From Eucalyptus grandis (lineage: Eukaryota > Streptophyta > Magnoliopsida > Myrtales > Myrtaceae), in assembly GCF_016545825.1 (NCBI RefSeq), contig NC_052614.1:27181669-27245668 (forward strand): a stretch of 64,000 nt of DNA, read 5' to 3'. The translations under genes and the position numbers were made by a program. Below are positions 1-12,800 of this stretch, piece by piece. The notes beneath the pieces are model-generated. The model saw only the letters and a program-made list of their open reading frames with translations. It searched no databases and was not told the origin of the DNA. Numbering within the stretch: position 1 is the first letter of the stretch; the number at the start of each line of letters is the position of its first letter.

Positions 1-660
1 TATGCATCAGGATTTCAGGTTGACGGTACGCCCAGATCGTACCCCAGTCAGGCAATCCGGAAGTACGTGGACTGGGTCAGCCCCATGTGCTTCGACTATC
101 ACGGGTCCTGGGAGAATTTCACGGGTGAGCATTCGGCACTCTATGATCCGAAGAGCAACATCAGCACGAGCTACGGAATCAGTTCGTGGATTCGAGCTGG
201 TGTGCCGAGCCACAAGCTGGTGATGGGCCTACCGTTGTATGGGAGGACATGGACGCTCCAGAATCCAAATGTTACTGGCGTCGGGGCTCCAGCTGTTGGA
301 GTGGGTCCTGGAAACGGTACCTTGACATACAAACAGATTGTTGAGTTTAATGTGCAGAAACATACAGCAGTCAAATTCGACAAGAAGTTGGTGTCGTACT
401 ACTCATATGTCGGAGTCTCTTGGATTGGTTATGACGATGTTCGGTCTGTGCGGAGGAAGGTCCAATTTGCTCGGTCTCAGCGCTTGGGTGGGTACTTCTT
501 CTGGGCTCTCGGCCAGGATAAGAACTGGATCATCTCAAGACAAAGGTACCAATGAAATCACCTTTTAATGTCCATTACACACAGTAATCACGTGTTGATT
601 CTAACATGTTTGCTTCTTACCCTTCTACTGAGGACAGCCTCGAGAGCTTGGGATCACTGA
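1..660 (+). CDS. Class V chitinase (GH18), C-terminal part, two exons (1-545, 633-660)
   Basis: The 5' part lies outside the window; 190 residues plus stop are visible. The frame opens at base 1 with YASGFQVDG and carries the GH18 barrel segment VSPMCFDYHGSW (about residues 25-36), a LVMGLPLYGRTW strand (about 75-86) and a late GGYFFWALGQDKNW segment typical of plant class V chitinases. The acidic catalytic motif DxDxE must lie upstream and cannot be checked. Family enzymes cleave beta-1,4-linked GlcNAc polymers, usually in the secretory pathway or vacuole, and many are defence related. Read straight through, the frame stops at 555, but a GT at 546 and an AG at 631-632 define an 87-bp phase-2 intron. 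Joining gives a final exon encoding TASRAWDH and a stop at 658-660, close to the usual family ending. The splice call is inference. The protein could instead be a receptor-kinase-fused chitinase type, but the stop right after the domain argues against it. Confidence 0.88.
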
Positions 661-698
661 TGAACATGGAAAGACTGGCCGTAGTATGTGACGATTGC

Positions 699-704
699 AA
701 TAAA
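699..704 (+). promoter_or_regulatory. Putative poly(A) signal of the chitinase gene
   Basis: A canonical AATAAA lies 39 bases after the inferred chitinase stop codon, at a normal distance for a plant near-upstream element. Confidence 0.45.
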
Positions 705-1544
705 TGCATTTAACTCGTTTGAAATTTGGTCAATTGTTGACTTCTCTCAGACAACTTTACAATTATTCCCGGAAAAATTCTCAGATCTCATCTTGAAGGT
801 TCATGATCTCCTAGGATATCCTGTTCATATCGTTGGAAAGTGGGAGCCTTTGTGTGTGTATGTTTATCTACCTTTCAATTCAATTTCTGATTTGCTCAAA
901 TAGATTCCTTTCTTTGAGTTACACAACCAGCCTTTTCCATCAAACATCTGCGATTGCCAATTTCAACAACTAACGATGAACAGTGAAGTGAAGAACATGA
1001 GAAATAACATGCAGTAGCATCTCCCTTTTTCCAGTGTCGTAAAGCACAAGTATCGAAGGATTAGTTGCTGACCAAAGGACGATATAATTGGGTAACAAAC
1101 TAAAGCAATTGGTAATTTCGCATAGCTGTGGCTAGAGGAATTCTGTAGTCTGGGTGCTTCTAGTGAAGAACAAACCCCGTGCACTCAATCTTTCAAGTGC
1201 AAAATCCAGGGGTTGGAAATGAGATCAAAATCGTTGAGCTCAGTAACTGAAGATATTGACAAGCAGAAATAAAATGAATGGAGTGATTTTTCAGAAGTAG
1301 TTTTCTTCTGACTTGAAGATTAATGAACAACACGGGCATTCCAAGGACAGTAGAGGTAAGGAAACTAAAAATGGGCAAGTTAAAGTGCAAAATGAATTGT
1401 GCAGCATATCTGCAAACACATACATAGAACAGTTAACGCCAGCAAACAGGAATCATTCTCTCCTCAGCTTGAGATGCATCATCTCATTCACATTGTGTTT
1501 GATAATAATAGCAGACGGAAAAGGTATAGTGCATACAAACCTGA
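705..1544. other. Intergenic, nothing recognised
   Basis: AT-rich sequence after the chitinase gene. Only short ORFs are present, none with a recognisable domain, and I see no repeat with clear ends. Confidence 0.5.
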
Positions 1545-2790
1545 AAAGTTGAAGAATGGTTATATCAAGTAGATTTGAATCAATCCCCATAAGGCAGAAG
1601 ATGATGCGCCTCAGATTAATTCAGCTAGCGAGCACACTCTATCTGCCACAATCTCCCGTCATGCATCTGCAGCGCCTTCTACAAATGCTGTAGCCACTGT
1701 CTGACAGATTTTTATTCAGAAAAACTGAGACGTGGATGCAGAAAGAAGCAAACATGAAGCATTCTATCCGTCACAAGTTTCTCTTAAACAATCAAAGAGA
1801 ATAGATTCAATAAAACTAAAAGTAGTATTGTGCAGAGAAATTTATTCATCACTGATCAATGCCCAAAGACAAAATGAGCCATGATCAAAGAAGTGTTTAT
1901 GATGCCATTCAATGGTCCAAATTTTGCAAAAGCAATACTCCGAAACTGAACATCAAAGGTAGTAAATTATGGAAACACGCCAAATTTGGTTGATCACGTC
2001 ACAACAATCAGTGTATCCCTCTACTTGCCACTTCTTTGCTTTCTTATCCTTGCCAATCCAGAATGTGCAAGGAGGAACAACCAGCATGTCTACTGTCTCT
2101 GGGCATTATCTCACGATGAAATGTTCGCAAGTCATGACTTAGCCCCATTTGTGACCCGTCAATCCAAGGTGGGCAGACCCTGTCACCATATCCCCACCAA
2201 GAAATTACAGGTTCAGAATCCATTTTAACAAAGTGATATACCCATTCATACAACCGCGGGCAGATTCAACAACCGGACTTTGCATTTGTGAAATTAATGC
2301 CCTTACCACTAGGCCATCATCACTGGCAGTCGATACTTGCACATTTGAACGTGATAATTCCGCACGCACTATTCATGATATTCAATTATCATGTAACAGA
2401 ACGAAGCAACCCATTTATATTAGAACCATCCATGCCTCTGCATATAAAATGAAGATAATAGTAGCACCTCAAAATAAGTTCTATATGAAAGAGACATACC
2501 AAAACAGCATGTAATGTGACGCAAAGATGAGCATAAAGCACCTAAGGTAAAAGATTAATTGCAACAAAAAACAAAGAGCTCAGGCTAAAGTAACTCGAGA
2601 TTTTGGTTACAGCTTAGAAAACATGCAGACTGAGAAACAGATCATTGTAGCAAAAAAATTAGCCCAAGTTTGCAAAGAGAACTATGATCCTTACACTCAA
2701 GTGGTCCCCAGACATTCATCAATCTCTCCCCATATATCCATTTTCAATCAGCGCTCTATCCATCCTCCACGCCCAGCATCTCAGAAAACA
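1545..2790 (-). repeat. Older, decayed copy of the CAF1 3' end plus downstream flank
   Basis: Bases 2550-2790 match 3610-3830 in order: an 'attgcaaca' block, 'gagctca(g/a)gctaaag', 'ttttggttacagctta', 'agagaacta', 'cattcatcaa', and finally 'tccatcctc' at the end of the CAF1 reading frame. Bases 1545-1700 match 2920-3065 in the same way, sharing 'gttgaagaat' and 'gatgcatctgcagc'. The simplest reading is a tandem duplication of the CAF1 tail and its flank. This copy kept only a few codons' worth of the CAF1 C-terminus and has no coding capacity. Confidence 0.6.
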
Positions 2791-2899
2791 GATGGGGTAA
2801 ATACTTAGTTTCAATGACTGGATTATTAACTCACCATTCAACAAGCATCATCTCATATTCAATTAAAATGATGCTGGAAGGAAAAAAAAAAGTCTATCC

Positions 2900-3808
2900 A
2901 TCTATAGAAAGGTTGAAGAATTGGTGTACCAAGCTGCTGGAGTTGATCCAGAATAAGCCAGAAAGACACTAGATGGGAACACTCGTCTGTCAATTCCAGC
3001 TATAGTGCAATTTTTCAGCAAAGTCTCTGGTGATGCATCTGCAGCACCTCTGGCACAAGTAAAGTTCGAGTAATCATAATTCATAGACACTTTCAATTGA
3101 CATTGTCATTCAAATAGACCAAGACAACAGTGCAAAAATTTACAATTAGGAAGCAAATATAAAACATCTGATTTGCCACAACTCTCTTACATAATCAACT
3201 GGGCAAATACAATTGAAGTGAAGCTAATATGTTGGAAAGTAGACTCTAATTAGCCACGAATCAAAGATGCTTGCAATAATGCCACTATATGCTCCAAAGT
3301 AAGCAAAAGCAAATGTACACAATTGTAGTCTTACAAAGCTCTGCCAACAATGAAAGTATCAGGTTAGAGCACGTAACTGTAATTTCCACATTTGATCGTA
3401 GTAACTAGAATGCACTATACAGCACACCTAATTAATTACTTGCCATAAAATCTTCATGTCAGGAAATCAAAATAAAGGACACAATTTAAATGGGAGTTAA
3501 CAGCTTATTAATGATACATACACCAAAATAAAAGGTGAAATGAGATAAAGCATGAGCATGAGCAGAACAATGAGCAGAGAGCGGATATAAGAAGGAATTG
3601 TGAACGCTTTATTAGAAGACTAATTGCAACAATTTACAAGAGCTCAAGCTAAAGCCAACTCAAGGTTTTGGTTACAGCTTAAAGAGCATACAAACTTAAA
3701 AGCAGGTCATACTAACATAACAATTAGCCAAAGTTTACAAGAGAACTAGAACTTTCACACGCAAGTAGTCTACAAATATTCATCAAATCTTTCCCAAGCT
3801 ATCTTCAT
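2900..3808 (-). repeat. CAF1 3' flank, template unit of the tandem duplication
   Basis: This is the 3' UTR and downstream flank directly after the CAF1 stop. It is the better-preserved unit of the pair with 1545-2790. It contains a minus-strand TTTATT/AATAAA (3608-3613) and a 64-codon minus-strand ORF at 2902-3096 that I do not recognise and that is not preserved in the other unit. Confidence 0.55.
3608..3613 (-). promoter_or_regulatory. Putative poly(A) signal of CAF1
   Basis: AATAAA on the minus strand about 195 bases after the CAF1 stop codon. The matching position in the duplicate copy near 2550 has lost the motif. Confidence 0.4.
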
Positions 3809-4630
3809 TTAATTAGAACTCAGTCCATCCTCGACACCAAGGCCGTACAATACACCAGCGTACTTTTCTGTGGAGCCATTGAAGAACATGTCCCTCAACT
3901 TCAGGAAAGTAAAAGCCGTGAGCAAGCTGTCAGACCCAGCTTGATGGCACACGCCAAACCTCTCAACTTCCAACAATTCAGCAAGCTTATTCAAGCCGTG
4001 AAGACTGTTGCAGAACTTCATCAAATGCTTGATGTCGTACACCATGGGGAAATATATATTGATCAAATCGAAGAACCCCACTTGCGTATCAGGCAAACTC
4101 CGGCAAGTCAACAACTTAAGCAGGTAACCGAAATCATACCCGCTATGAAAGGTAACCCAGTTAACATCAGCATTCAAAACAATCCCAGAGGACATCAAGA
4201 GCTCACCGAAGCGTCTCACGTCAACCCCCTTCTCAGTATTCTTCTTGAAATCAATGCCGCACTCGCGCAGCAACTCGATCGAATCGCCAGCAAACATGTC
4301 CTCTGTAACGTTGAACTCGCGGAAATTGAACTGCCAAATGCAGTACTTGTCCGTGCCGCAAGTGGGCAAGTTCCCGTTCTCGTCCGTAAAGGTGAGCCCT
4401 AACTGGATCAACTTCAACATATCGACGTTATTCTTCAAAGTCAGGTAGTTATAGTCGCTGATGTTCTTGAAATTCCCCACCGGACGCGAAACAACACCGG
4501 GGAACTCGGTATCCATCGCGACATAGCTGAATCTGTCCACGACTTCGCGGATTAACGCGAACTCCTCTTCGAGATTATCGTTCCACACCTCCCGAATGTC
4601 AATCGAATCATCCTTCAGCGGCACCGCCAT
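3809..4630 (-). CDS. CAF1: CCR4-associated factor 1 (CAF1/POP2) deadenylase
   Basis: Complete, uninterrupted 273-codon frame, the usual length of an intronless plant CAF1. This is the 3'-5' poly(A) exonuclease of the CCR4-NOT complex, acting on cytoplasmic mRNA and P-bodies. The DEDD-type exonuclease residues are all present: D40 and E42 in MDTEFPG, D166 in SGYDFGYL, and H229/D234 in CHQAGSDS. The start at 4630 ([16 protein letters not shown]) is chosen because family members begin with a short leader before IREVW; the frame is open 16 codons further to an in-frame ATG at 4678, which would add a non-conserved tail. In plants such genes are often fast stress-response genes. Its downstream flank has been duplicated (see 1545-2790). 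It converges with the chitinase gene. The exact Arabidopsis-type subgroup number cannot be told from sequence alone. Confidence 0.95.
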   Translation of the reverse strand: MAVPLKDDSIDIREVWNDNLEEEFALIREVVDRFSYVAMDTEFPGVVSRPVGNFKNISDYNYLTLKNNVDMLKLIQLGLTFTDENGNLPTCGTDKYCIWQFNFREFNVTEDMFAGDSIELLRECGIDFKKNTEKGVDVRRFGELLMSSGIVLNADVNWVTFHSGYDFGYLLKLLTCRSLPDTQVGFFDLINIYFPMVYDIKHLMKFCNSLHGLNKLAELLEVERFGVCHQAGSDSLLTAFTFLKLRDMFFNGSTEKYAGVLYGLGVEDGLSSN

Positions 4631-4949
4631 TTCCCCACGTCCCGATTCCAAAACCACAGCTCGGCCTAGCTCTATCAAGTCCAGATCTGGAAGTAGATCC
4701 TCAAACCAAACGCTCGGAAAAAAAAAAAAAAAAAAACCCTCGAAGCCGAAAGCCCGGTCGCCGCTCGAGCTCTCAAAGCCGGAGCCTTTCCGCCCTTAAA
4801 GACAGATCTGAAGCAAACCCAGATCAGGAAACAGCGGATTAGAGACGGGAAACGCTTCGGAAGGGAACGATCTCGCTGAAAATCGAACCCGACCCAAGAC
4901 AGCTACAGGGGTCGACTAAGGAAACTGAACACGCACGTCAGATCTTACC
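4631..4949 (-). other. CAF1 5' leader with a probable 5'-UTR splice donor
   Basis: Upstream of the CAF1 start the minus strand has CCGAG|GTAAGATC, a strong donor at 4948-4947, and later a long T tract (complement of the A run at 4718-4736) followed by TTCCAG (complement of ctggaa near 4688), a plausible acceptor. Together these suggest a 5'-UTR intron of roughly 260 bases. This is inference without transcript data. Confidence 0.35.
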
Positions 4950-7556
4950 TCGGATTCGCGAGATGGGCGCTCGAGATCGACAGATCTAGTGCTCGGAAAG
5001 GGCATCCCGAGCGTCGTCGTGGGAGAGATTTCAGGTCAACGAAGCACGCGGAGAGAGAGAAAGAGAGAAGGACGAGGAACTTTACTGGGGCGTCTTTCTA
5101 AACCACTGAAGAGACGGGCAGTACATCAGGAAATGGGGGAAAGCGACGTTTGGACAAGCGAAGAAAAAGGCATATCCGACGTCGTGTCGTTCTGAAGAAT
5201 CTTCCCGGAACGACGTCGTGCCGGTCGCCGCCTCGTGCCGTAGCGCTTGCGCCGCGCCATGAGCGTGTTCATCCTGCTCGTCCCGGACCCTGCATTTGGA
5301 AGGCTGTCCTTATTTCATTAAATAAGCATTAGCCAAATGCGGGGAAAAATTTATTGAGAGAAACGAATGTAGCGCGACACTGACATAATTAATCGAACGT
5401 GATTTAATGCAGTCCTTTACTGAAATGAAATTTCAATCGTACACGATAAACATAATATTTATATCGGGCATAAGGATACTAAAATCATAAAAATATTTTA
5501 TGACATTCACTTTAGTACTAAAACTTTTCATTAATCCGATTAAGTGTCGAATCGAAGAAAAAAATAATCATTTAAGTGCATATGGCAATAAATTCCGATC
5601 GAAATTATTATCTTTTATGATAAAATGTTTAATTTGACGTGACCTTTTTATATTAGAAATAAGTCTACTGTGGACTTCTCATGTGATTGGCCTGCCTAAA
5701 CTCATTACATGAAGGCTGGCCTAAACGACATCCCATGAAGCCTATCTCAAAATAGACGGAAAAAATTCTCTTGGAATCGGATATGAGAAAGCTCCTTCAT
5801 CTCCGTTACCCTCTAGACACCCTTGGCTATCTTCGATCACTGACAGTTGCTGCCATATCTCCATCCTCAGCCACCTCAAGCTTGGCCGCAACTGAAATAG
5901 GGAGCTTGGTCACAAAAATGAAGAGTCATTTTTTTTTTTTTAGTTGTAGAGAGCTGATAGAAAATCCTTTCATTGAATTCTCTCATTTACAGATCTCCTT
6001 CATAGATTCCAGGCCATTAATAACCATCGTTGCTATTCACCGATTCCAAGCTACGCTGCAAATCTTGCTATTTTTGCCCTGTTTCTTGGTCGGAAAGCTT
6101 GAAGTTTCGGTCTTTCTTTGCCAACGAAAATGCTTCGAGAATCCTTGCTTTCTGGTTTGAACCCGGATCTGAGGCCAATGCTTCCTTGCTCTAATTTTGG
6201 TGAGCTTAGATCCAAGAGTTTACATCTCACTGTTTTTCTCTATTTGTCGGTTAGGAAACTTGAAGCGTTTCAAGCTCGCTTGGTCCTCCGTGCTCTATGT
6301 CGCTCTATTTCAGTGCCTCTGTGATTGTCATGTATGTTGTCTACTCGATCTTTGCTTATGTCCACTGCAAGATTCAACTCTTAATTTTAAAAGAAAATCG
6401 AATTAGGGTTCCAAATTTTGGAAAATGCTCGATTGTTCGATTTTGGATTTTTATTTGGGGTAAAACATATAGATGACGTCATTTAGGAATATATATGTTG
6501 ATTAGGCATGCCCACAAGTTACTGTGGTCAAAGAAACTAATAAAAAATTATAATGCCAAATTTTCAAGTCATCATTTTTTAAGTGATACTAAAATAATTG
6601 AACGAAAAATTTTAGCACACCAATGTGAACAACTATAAAACTTTCGGCCTCTTTCCTTTTGCAGCCACCCGTTGAGAGAGGTGGCAAAATTGTGATTAAA
6701 GCCAACAGGAGCCAGCTTGCCACATTTGACCAAGACCCAACAAATCCACGCCAATTATTTTTCCAGGAATCAAGTTGCGTGGGCGGCGGATCATGCCTGG
6801 ACGTGGTCGACGAGGGCCACGATTCACCGATTGTAGCTGGGTCTCATCAATGGCCGGCAACCCCTATTAACCTCAAGCAGGGCCGCCCTCGCCTGGCTCG
6901 GGCGAGGGATGCCCACGCCTGGATCGGCAAGGGGTAATGAAGATCATCATGACCAATTTAAAGTAGAAATTGAAGGAACATGTGGGGTAGTGAGATCTGA
7001 CGAGGGGGATAAATCTTTCTTTCCTATTGTTTACCCCTGGAAGCTTGTTGAGAAACTCCATGGGCAGTTGTCGGGAGGGTGGGGATAAGGACGCCACGTC
7101 CGCCGTGACTTGGACGTCTCGCTTCGTCTCCTTCCTCTCGTCACGCGCTGCTCCGTTTCGTCTCACCATGAAGAGTCACTCAAGACACAGGGATCCATCG
7201 AAATTCAAAGTCCCAAATCATGAGTCCCTCGACTGTTTGCGACGACATCTTGATCGGAAGCCCGATCAAGACACCGGACGATGAAGATGTATCCCCGGGG
7301 GTGTCGGCAAATCGGGTCAAAACATGCCGGATAAAATTTAGGTGTCTAACTTGAATACGGCACGTCTATTAATCACGTCGAAATTAATGAACTACGATAT
7401 GGTGCGTTGATCAAATGGATTACACGCCTCGTTGCACTTAATATGTTTTAAAAATGGGCTTTTATACATAAATTTGTAAACAATGTGTTTAGAAGTGTAA
7501 AAACGTGTCTAAATGTACTATGCTAAAAAGGATAACACATTAATTTGTATGATTTA
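4950..7556. other. Intergenic / upstream region of CAF1
   Basis: CAF1 promoter side followed by AT-rich DNA. A GC-rich patch at 6850-6935 resembles the cassettes inside the Harbinger-like elements elsewhere in the window. ORFs at 5771-6160 and 6659-6937 show no domain and cross low-complexity tracts. Nothing else is recognised. Confidence 0.45.
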
Positions 7557-7910
7557 GGATTAATACCGTGAAAAACCTTAAATTGATATACTTATGATAA
7601 ACTTTCCCTCTATTAGTTTCTGTTAATTTTTATTGTCAAATTACTAAGTTTGATGACACTGGACAATTAATAAGTCTATTGATTTGAGGTTTTACTTTTC
7701 GTTTGTCATGTGTGTATCAGTTTTGTGATTTTTCGTGGTATTAATCAAATTTAATGGAAACTAACGGATGACATATTTATCACATGTATATCAATTTGGA
7801 GTTTTTAGTGATAAAAAATTAGTTTAGAATAAATTTATTATAAGTGTATCGGTTTATGGTAAATTTGTTATAAATGTACTAATTTAAGATTTTTTGTAGT
7901 ATTAACTCCA
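7557..7910. mobile_element. Short inverted-repeat (MITE-like) element
   Basis: The left end (ttaataccgtgaaaaacctt, then aattgatatacttatgataa) is an imperfect inverted repeat of the right end (reverse complement: gttaatactacaaaaaatct, then taaattagtacatttataac). The interior is AT-rich and non-coding. Motifs of the 'cttaaattggtac...tgacaaatt' type are common in Mutator-like MITEs. Target duplications are not clear, so ends are approximate. Confidence 0.5.
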
Positions 7911-8829
7911 TAATTTAACTTATTTAAGTGTGTTATCAACAGTTTAAAAAGAGTCAAATCCCAATAGAATGCGCTTTTCATGTGTCATATAAAATCACCG
8001 TGTTCTGTCATTAACATGGACTATTTAGGACGCATCAAGCAAAATATATTGAGGAGTACGTTTGGGACAATCGACATTAATTCAGCTTAAAAATATAGTC
8101 AGTACGAAACCAAATTTTTATAGATGTTTTCCGTGACATAAAGTTTCCAACATGTCATTGATTGAGCTACCTATGAATTCGTGCCTCATGTGATCCCAAG
8201 AATTGAAAATCGATCTCGTGTTAAATGTGTGAGCGAAGAAGCTGTGCTTTTCCTTCGTGGTCCTCCGTTGCCAGAGCAGCTCATGAGAGATCCCGTTGCA
8301 AGTCTACGTAGAGTATGGTTTCGCCTTTATGTTCAAATGCATGCATGCATGCATGCACATGGATATGTAGTAGAAAGCCTTGGGGGTCCTTCCACAGGGC
8401 TCTGCGTTGGCGATTCTAGCTCGTACCTTGAACCAAGCGAAGAAAACGAATCGTGAAGGTTAGTTTCTCGACGGCTTTGAGGTGGTGAACAGAGAAAAAC
8501 AAATTGCACTGCTGTAATTCTTAGGCCTTTTCCAGATTTCACCACCAGAGTCATTGCATTGATGTTCAGATAGTTGCACCGGCGCCAAGGAATGAGAATT
8601 GGGCTCATGGGTTAATACAACGTGGGACTAATGTTGGGTTGCAAGACAGAAGTCTCCAAGCGCAAAAAAGCATAGTGGAAATGCTGGGAAAAAAGAAGTA
8701 AATAAGTTAATGGGAACGAATGTAAAGTGCGGATAACAGTCACAACGTTTGGCATATTCCGGTAACTACTTGCTACATTTGACATGTTCTGGTAGAACTG
8801 TTTCTCTGTGTCTCACCCACCACCATAAC
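7911..8829. other. Intergenic, nothing recognised
   Basis: AT-rich sequence with a short (ATGC)n microsatellite at 8337-8357. The ORFs over it on both strands have no recognisable content. Confidence 0.45.
8337..8357. repeat. (ATGC)n microsatellite
   Basis: About five perfect copies of ATGC, a self-complementary unit. Confidence 0.9.
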
Positions 8830-9810
8830 TACCTGTTAGGAGTGTGCAGCAAGGACCTCTACCTGGGGAGGTCAGCAAAGGGGCCTATGTTTGAGCCTGT
8901 CAACCTATATAATTGAACTCACATTCAACTAAAAAAAAAAAATTGAGTCAATTATACATGTGAGTTATGTGAAAGAAGTTCCCTATCGGATAATTAGTGT
9001 GGTGTGAAGATGGGTCCAATTGGATATATTAACAGGCTTGGATTTGCGCTCCCTCTAGGCAATCTCTATAGGCAAAGGTATTAGGCTTGTGCTACGTACT
9101 TTTAATAGATAGTATCAAAGTCAATAGTTTATTGGTGCTCCATCCTCAATCTATATCGGTGTTTGGTGCATATCTCAAAAAAAAAAAAAAATCTCATGAT
9201 CAACACTTATTTCGGTGAAAATTGATATAACAAGGTTGTTCCGGTGAGAAGAAAACCATGCACAATTGGTCTAATAATGTGAGTCTCGGCAAGAAGAGAT
9301 GAGAGATAGAGATAGAGACCATGGGTGATGCAATCCCAAATTAACAATTGATGATGGTTGCTGGAAGTATTTGAATGCGGGTGGGTCTAACTAGATTTGT
9401 TGATGGAGCTTAGACTTGAGCTCTCTCTTGGCGATCTCTCAAGTGAAGGTATTAGATTTTTACTGCACACTTTAATATTATGTGTCAATTAGAATATATT
9501 AATTACTTTACATCACACTGATTATCTGATGAGACCCTTCTAACATAAATCACGTATGTATCTCAACAATCTCATATTCACTAATGCAATAAGTTGGGAG
9601 TGTGCAGCAAAAATTTTATACTTTTCACAAGGAGATTGCTAAAAAGAAGTTTAAGTCTAAGCTCGTCAACACATCCTACTAAATCCACCATCATTTTACA
9701 AACTTAAGTTAATGAGTTACAGGTCAATATGGATGTAGTAACTACATCATATTACATCAATTATCTGATGTGGAATTTTTCGCACCCAATTAATACATGC
9801 ATCTCAATAC
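8830..9810. repeat. Composite of two related fold-back units
   Basis: Bases 9009-9107 and 9380-9475 are direct repeats of each other ('aatct...ggcgatctct', 'ggtattag'). Each also has an inverted partner: 8839-8930 pairs with 9009-9107, and 9600-9705 pairs with 9375-9470. The outer ends share 'ggagtgtgcagcaa'. In addition, 9490-9590 and 9735-9815 share 'attatctgatg' and 'atctcaa' in direct order. It is non-coding; it could be MITE-like or broken LTR pieces. Confidence 0.5.
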
Positions 9811-12800
9811 TTCCAACGACTTTTTCATGTTTGCCATCTGCCTTTCACATCGCCAACCAGCTTTCCAACATTACTGGCCATGGTCCCCCCATCTAGAGAT
9901 TCTAGGGCCATGGCCAAACTTATCCTTTTTCTCTCTTCTTGTTAGTGCCACCTGAAATTGACATTGTTCATTCTCGCATATGCCAACATCTTGCTGGCCA
10001 AGCTCGTGCGACACAAACCCTAACTCTATGTAATGTGCGGTAATTATGAAGTCGATATCCTTTTTTTATAGCCGACACTCACAAAAAGCCAGTGTTTATC
10101 TCCATAGGCCACGCCGGTTTCGGTCATGACAATGAATACGCGCCCGCATATAAGGGCATCCATGGAAGACTCCAACCTTCGATCGTGATGAAAGGCGTCA
10201 TTATCGAGAAAACGATTGCCGTGAGTGCTTCTGCAAGTTGGTCAGTAGTTGAAACATGAGAAACTCGAAGCGATCTTTCGATGGATGATCTCGAACGAAG
10301 TGGAAGTCAATTTTCCAGGCGAGAATGGAACATCAGATTCGCACTTAGTCGTGTGGCTCCATTCGCGCAAAGATATTTGGCGATTGGATTGGACTTAATC
10401 CTAATTCTCGCGATAGGGATTGAACACAAGCAACTTCGCATACTGGGTAAGTACGACAGGATGTTCAAACTTCGTGGAGGACCGAGCAGCGATTCTTGTT
10501 TCTTGGAATCAAACGAGATGAAGTTCGAGGTCAGATACACAAGATAGGCAGAAGAGTGGAGCTGCGATTGACATGATTACACCCCAATCTGTGTCTAGGA
10601 AAGCATTTAGTGCTCCGTTGGCCAGCAAGGACGAGACCATAATCTTAAAATAGTCTTCCTCAAATAAACAGCTTTCTAAGGATGTGATGTACACATGCGC
10701 GCACATAAGTGCAACAGATCTGCAAATTCAAAGCCAATTTAGAGTACCTTCAAGGATTTTTTTTGCCTTCGAGCTTCTTGGCCCAAAGTGAACTCTCAAC
10801 TCTACCTGCCATCCATGAACGGTCCTCGATAGCATACCTTCTTTGTCGGGAAGCATTCAAGCAAAAGAGCAAAATCAATGTAGTTCGAATCACTTGGGAA
10901 ACAAGTAGTTTAAATTCTATTGCATTCACTATCGATTCGTGAGGGCTCAAGCCAAGAATAGAATTTTTCGTTTCGATAAGAATGGATTTTAAGGTGCTCT
11001 CTTAGCATGCGACTGATTCTCATTCAGTGTGATAGTCATCTTAATATGCATTGAGTGACTACTATAGAGCAAAAATCCTTACTCTTGTTGGATGGAGGGG
11101 GAAGAGTTAAGAGAATGATTAAGGTCAAACTCGGATAATTGAAAGCCTCTTTTGGCATTTTAGACGTGAATTTCCCGTCTACTTAATTAGGAGCCTTGAT
11201 CTTACTTTTACAATTGAAGTGTGTGAGTTATGTGTAGGTTGTGAAACCCTTTTCGCTCACTCACGCATCCCCACCCTAGTTCTTAAGAAGGCAGGAAATG
11301 GCATTCCTCACCTCTCCTTTCTCAAGTGGGGAGGATAGCCATTAGGGCAACTCCCAGTAGTTTCTTTGTCTACTTTAAAGAGCTCATTTCTTTCCAAACT
11401 CAAATGTGTGATGCATTGAGTTTTTAGGGATACTAGAGATATTGTTTGATATGTTGGGGATATCATTTGATAGTTTGCTAACTTTTAGGATCCACATAAA
11501 TCTCGGACAATCTCATGAATCTTTTAAGATCATTAATCATGCATTAGCCCATTTAGACTCTAGGTTCACCTTAGTGCTCACGTCCATATATTTTCACGGC
11601 TAAATGAATCTCGACGGTCTTTCTCCATTAATGTTATCTACCATTTGTTAGATCAAACAATTTGGTCACTCCTAGTAGGTTGAACCTTTTTCCTGATCTT
11701 GTACTTGATGTGGTGGTATCCAAAATCCTGTATTGATGTGGTTACATCCCTGTGCTGTTGTTCCATACAAGGCTTGGTGTCGCAGTCCTAGCCGGTGACC
11801 TTGGACCGACTCTACAAAGTGTATTGCCATAGTTCACTTTAGTAGGATACTAGCCTATTCACAAGTGCACAACTCCCCAAGAGTTGTGGGTGGATGCACA
11901 ATTTAGTTATAATAATTTATTAGGAACATTTCTTAGTAGGGAGGTTAATAATTATACCTATTAGAATATTATATAATAAATCACAGATTCATTTAATAGT
12001 TTGAGGTTTAAAAATAATTAACGGTAACCTACAAAATCTCGCATGGTATTGAGGAGATTATGAGTTTGAATCTTTCAGAACCCTATTTACCTCCAAATTA
12101 ATATTTAAAAATAAATCATGCATTTATCTAATAGTTTAAGTTTTTAGAATAATTGACGGTGGTTCCACAAAATCTCACGATTCCCTTAAAAAGTCGAAAG
12201 AGTCTTATGGACATTCTCAAAAGTCTCTGGAGAACATTGAAAATAACTAGTTTTGGGAAATATGGAACTACCTCTATATCCAGAGATCTAAAATATATAC
12301 AAGAGAAACAATGACAATCAATTGAATTGTCATGACTCAAGCACAGTTTCAATTGCAAGGTATATCGTCTAGTGCTCTACCGAACCGGCCACGGACGACA
12401 GATTCTAGACAAGATTGGACCGAGCACCTCAAAGACGTCAATGGGAAGTGTAAAACTAACAATATTTACTCAAAAGTTGTCTTGCCTCAGGCTCCAGCTC
12501 CGTCTTCAGCTCCACGAGCTTCCAAATGGTGTTATAGTCTTGTTATAGATCTGGTCGTGTTTTCTCAATGTAAGCAGATAGTTGCCATTTCAAGATCTTA
12601 TGCCTACCATTGATTTTTTTTTTCTTTCTTTTCAAAATCCAATATGAGATCCATATTTAGTTTGAGGAGATATTAGAGATACTATTTGAACGTGGTGTGG
12701 CTTTTGTGGTTTCGTTAAAAAATAATCTATTTCTCCTATTGGTTATGAATTCAAAGATTTTGATAATATTTAGTCACTGATTTTAACTTGACAATCCACT

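Noticed and set aside
4631..4678. Earlier CAF1 start giving 16 more residues
   Set aside because: The added residues are unlike the family N-terminus; the ATG at 4630 gives the normal length.
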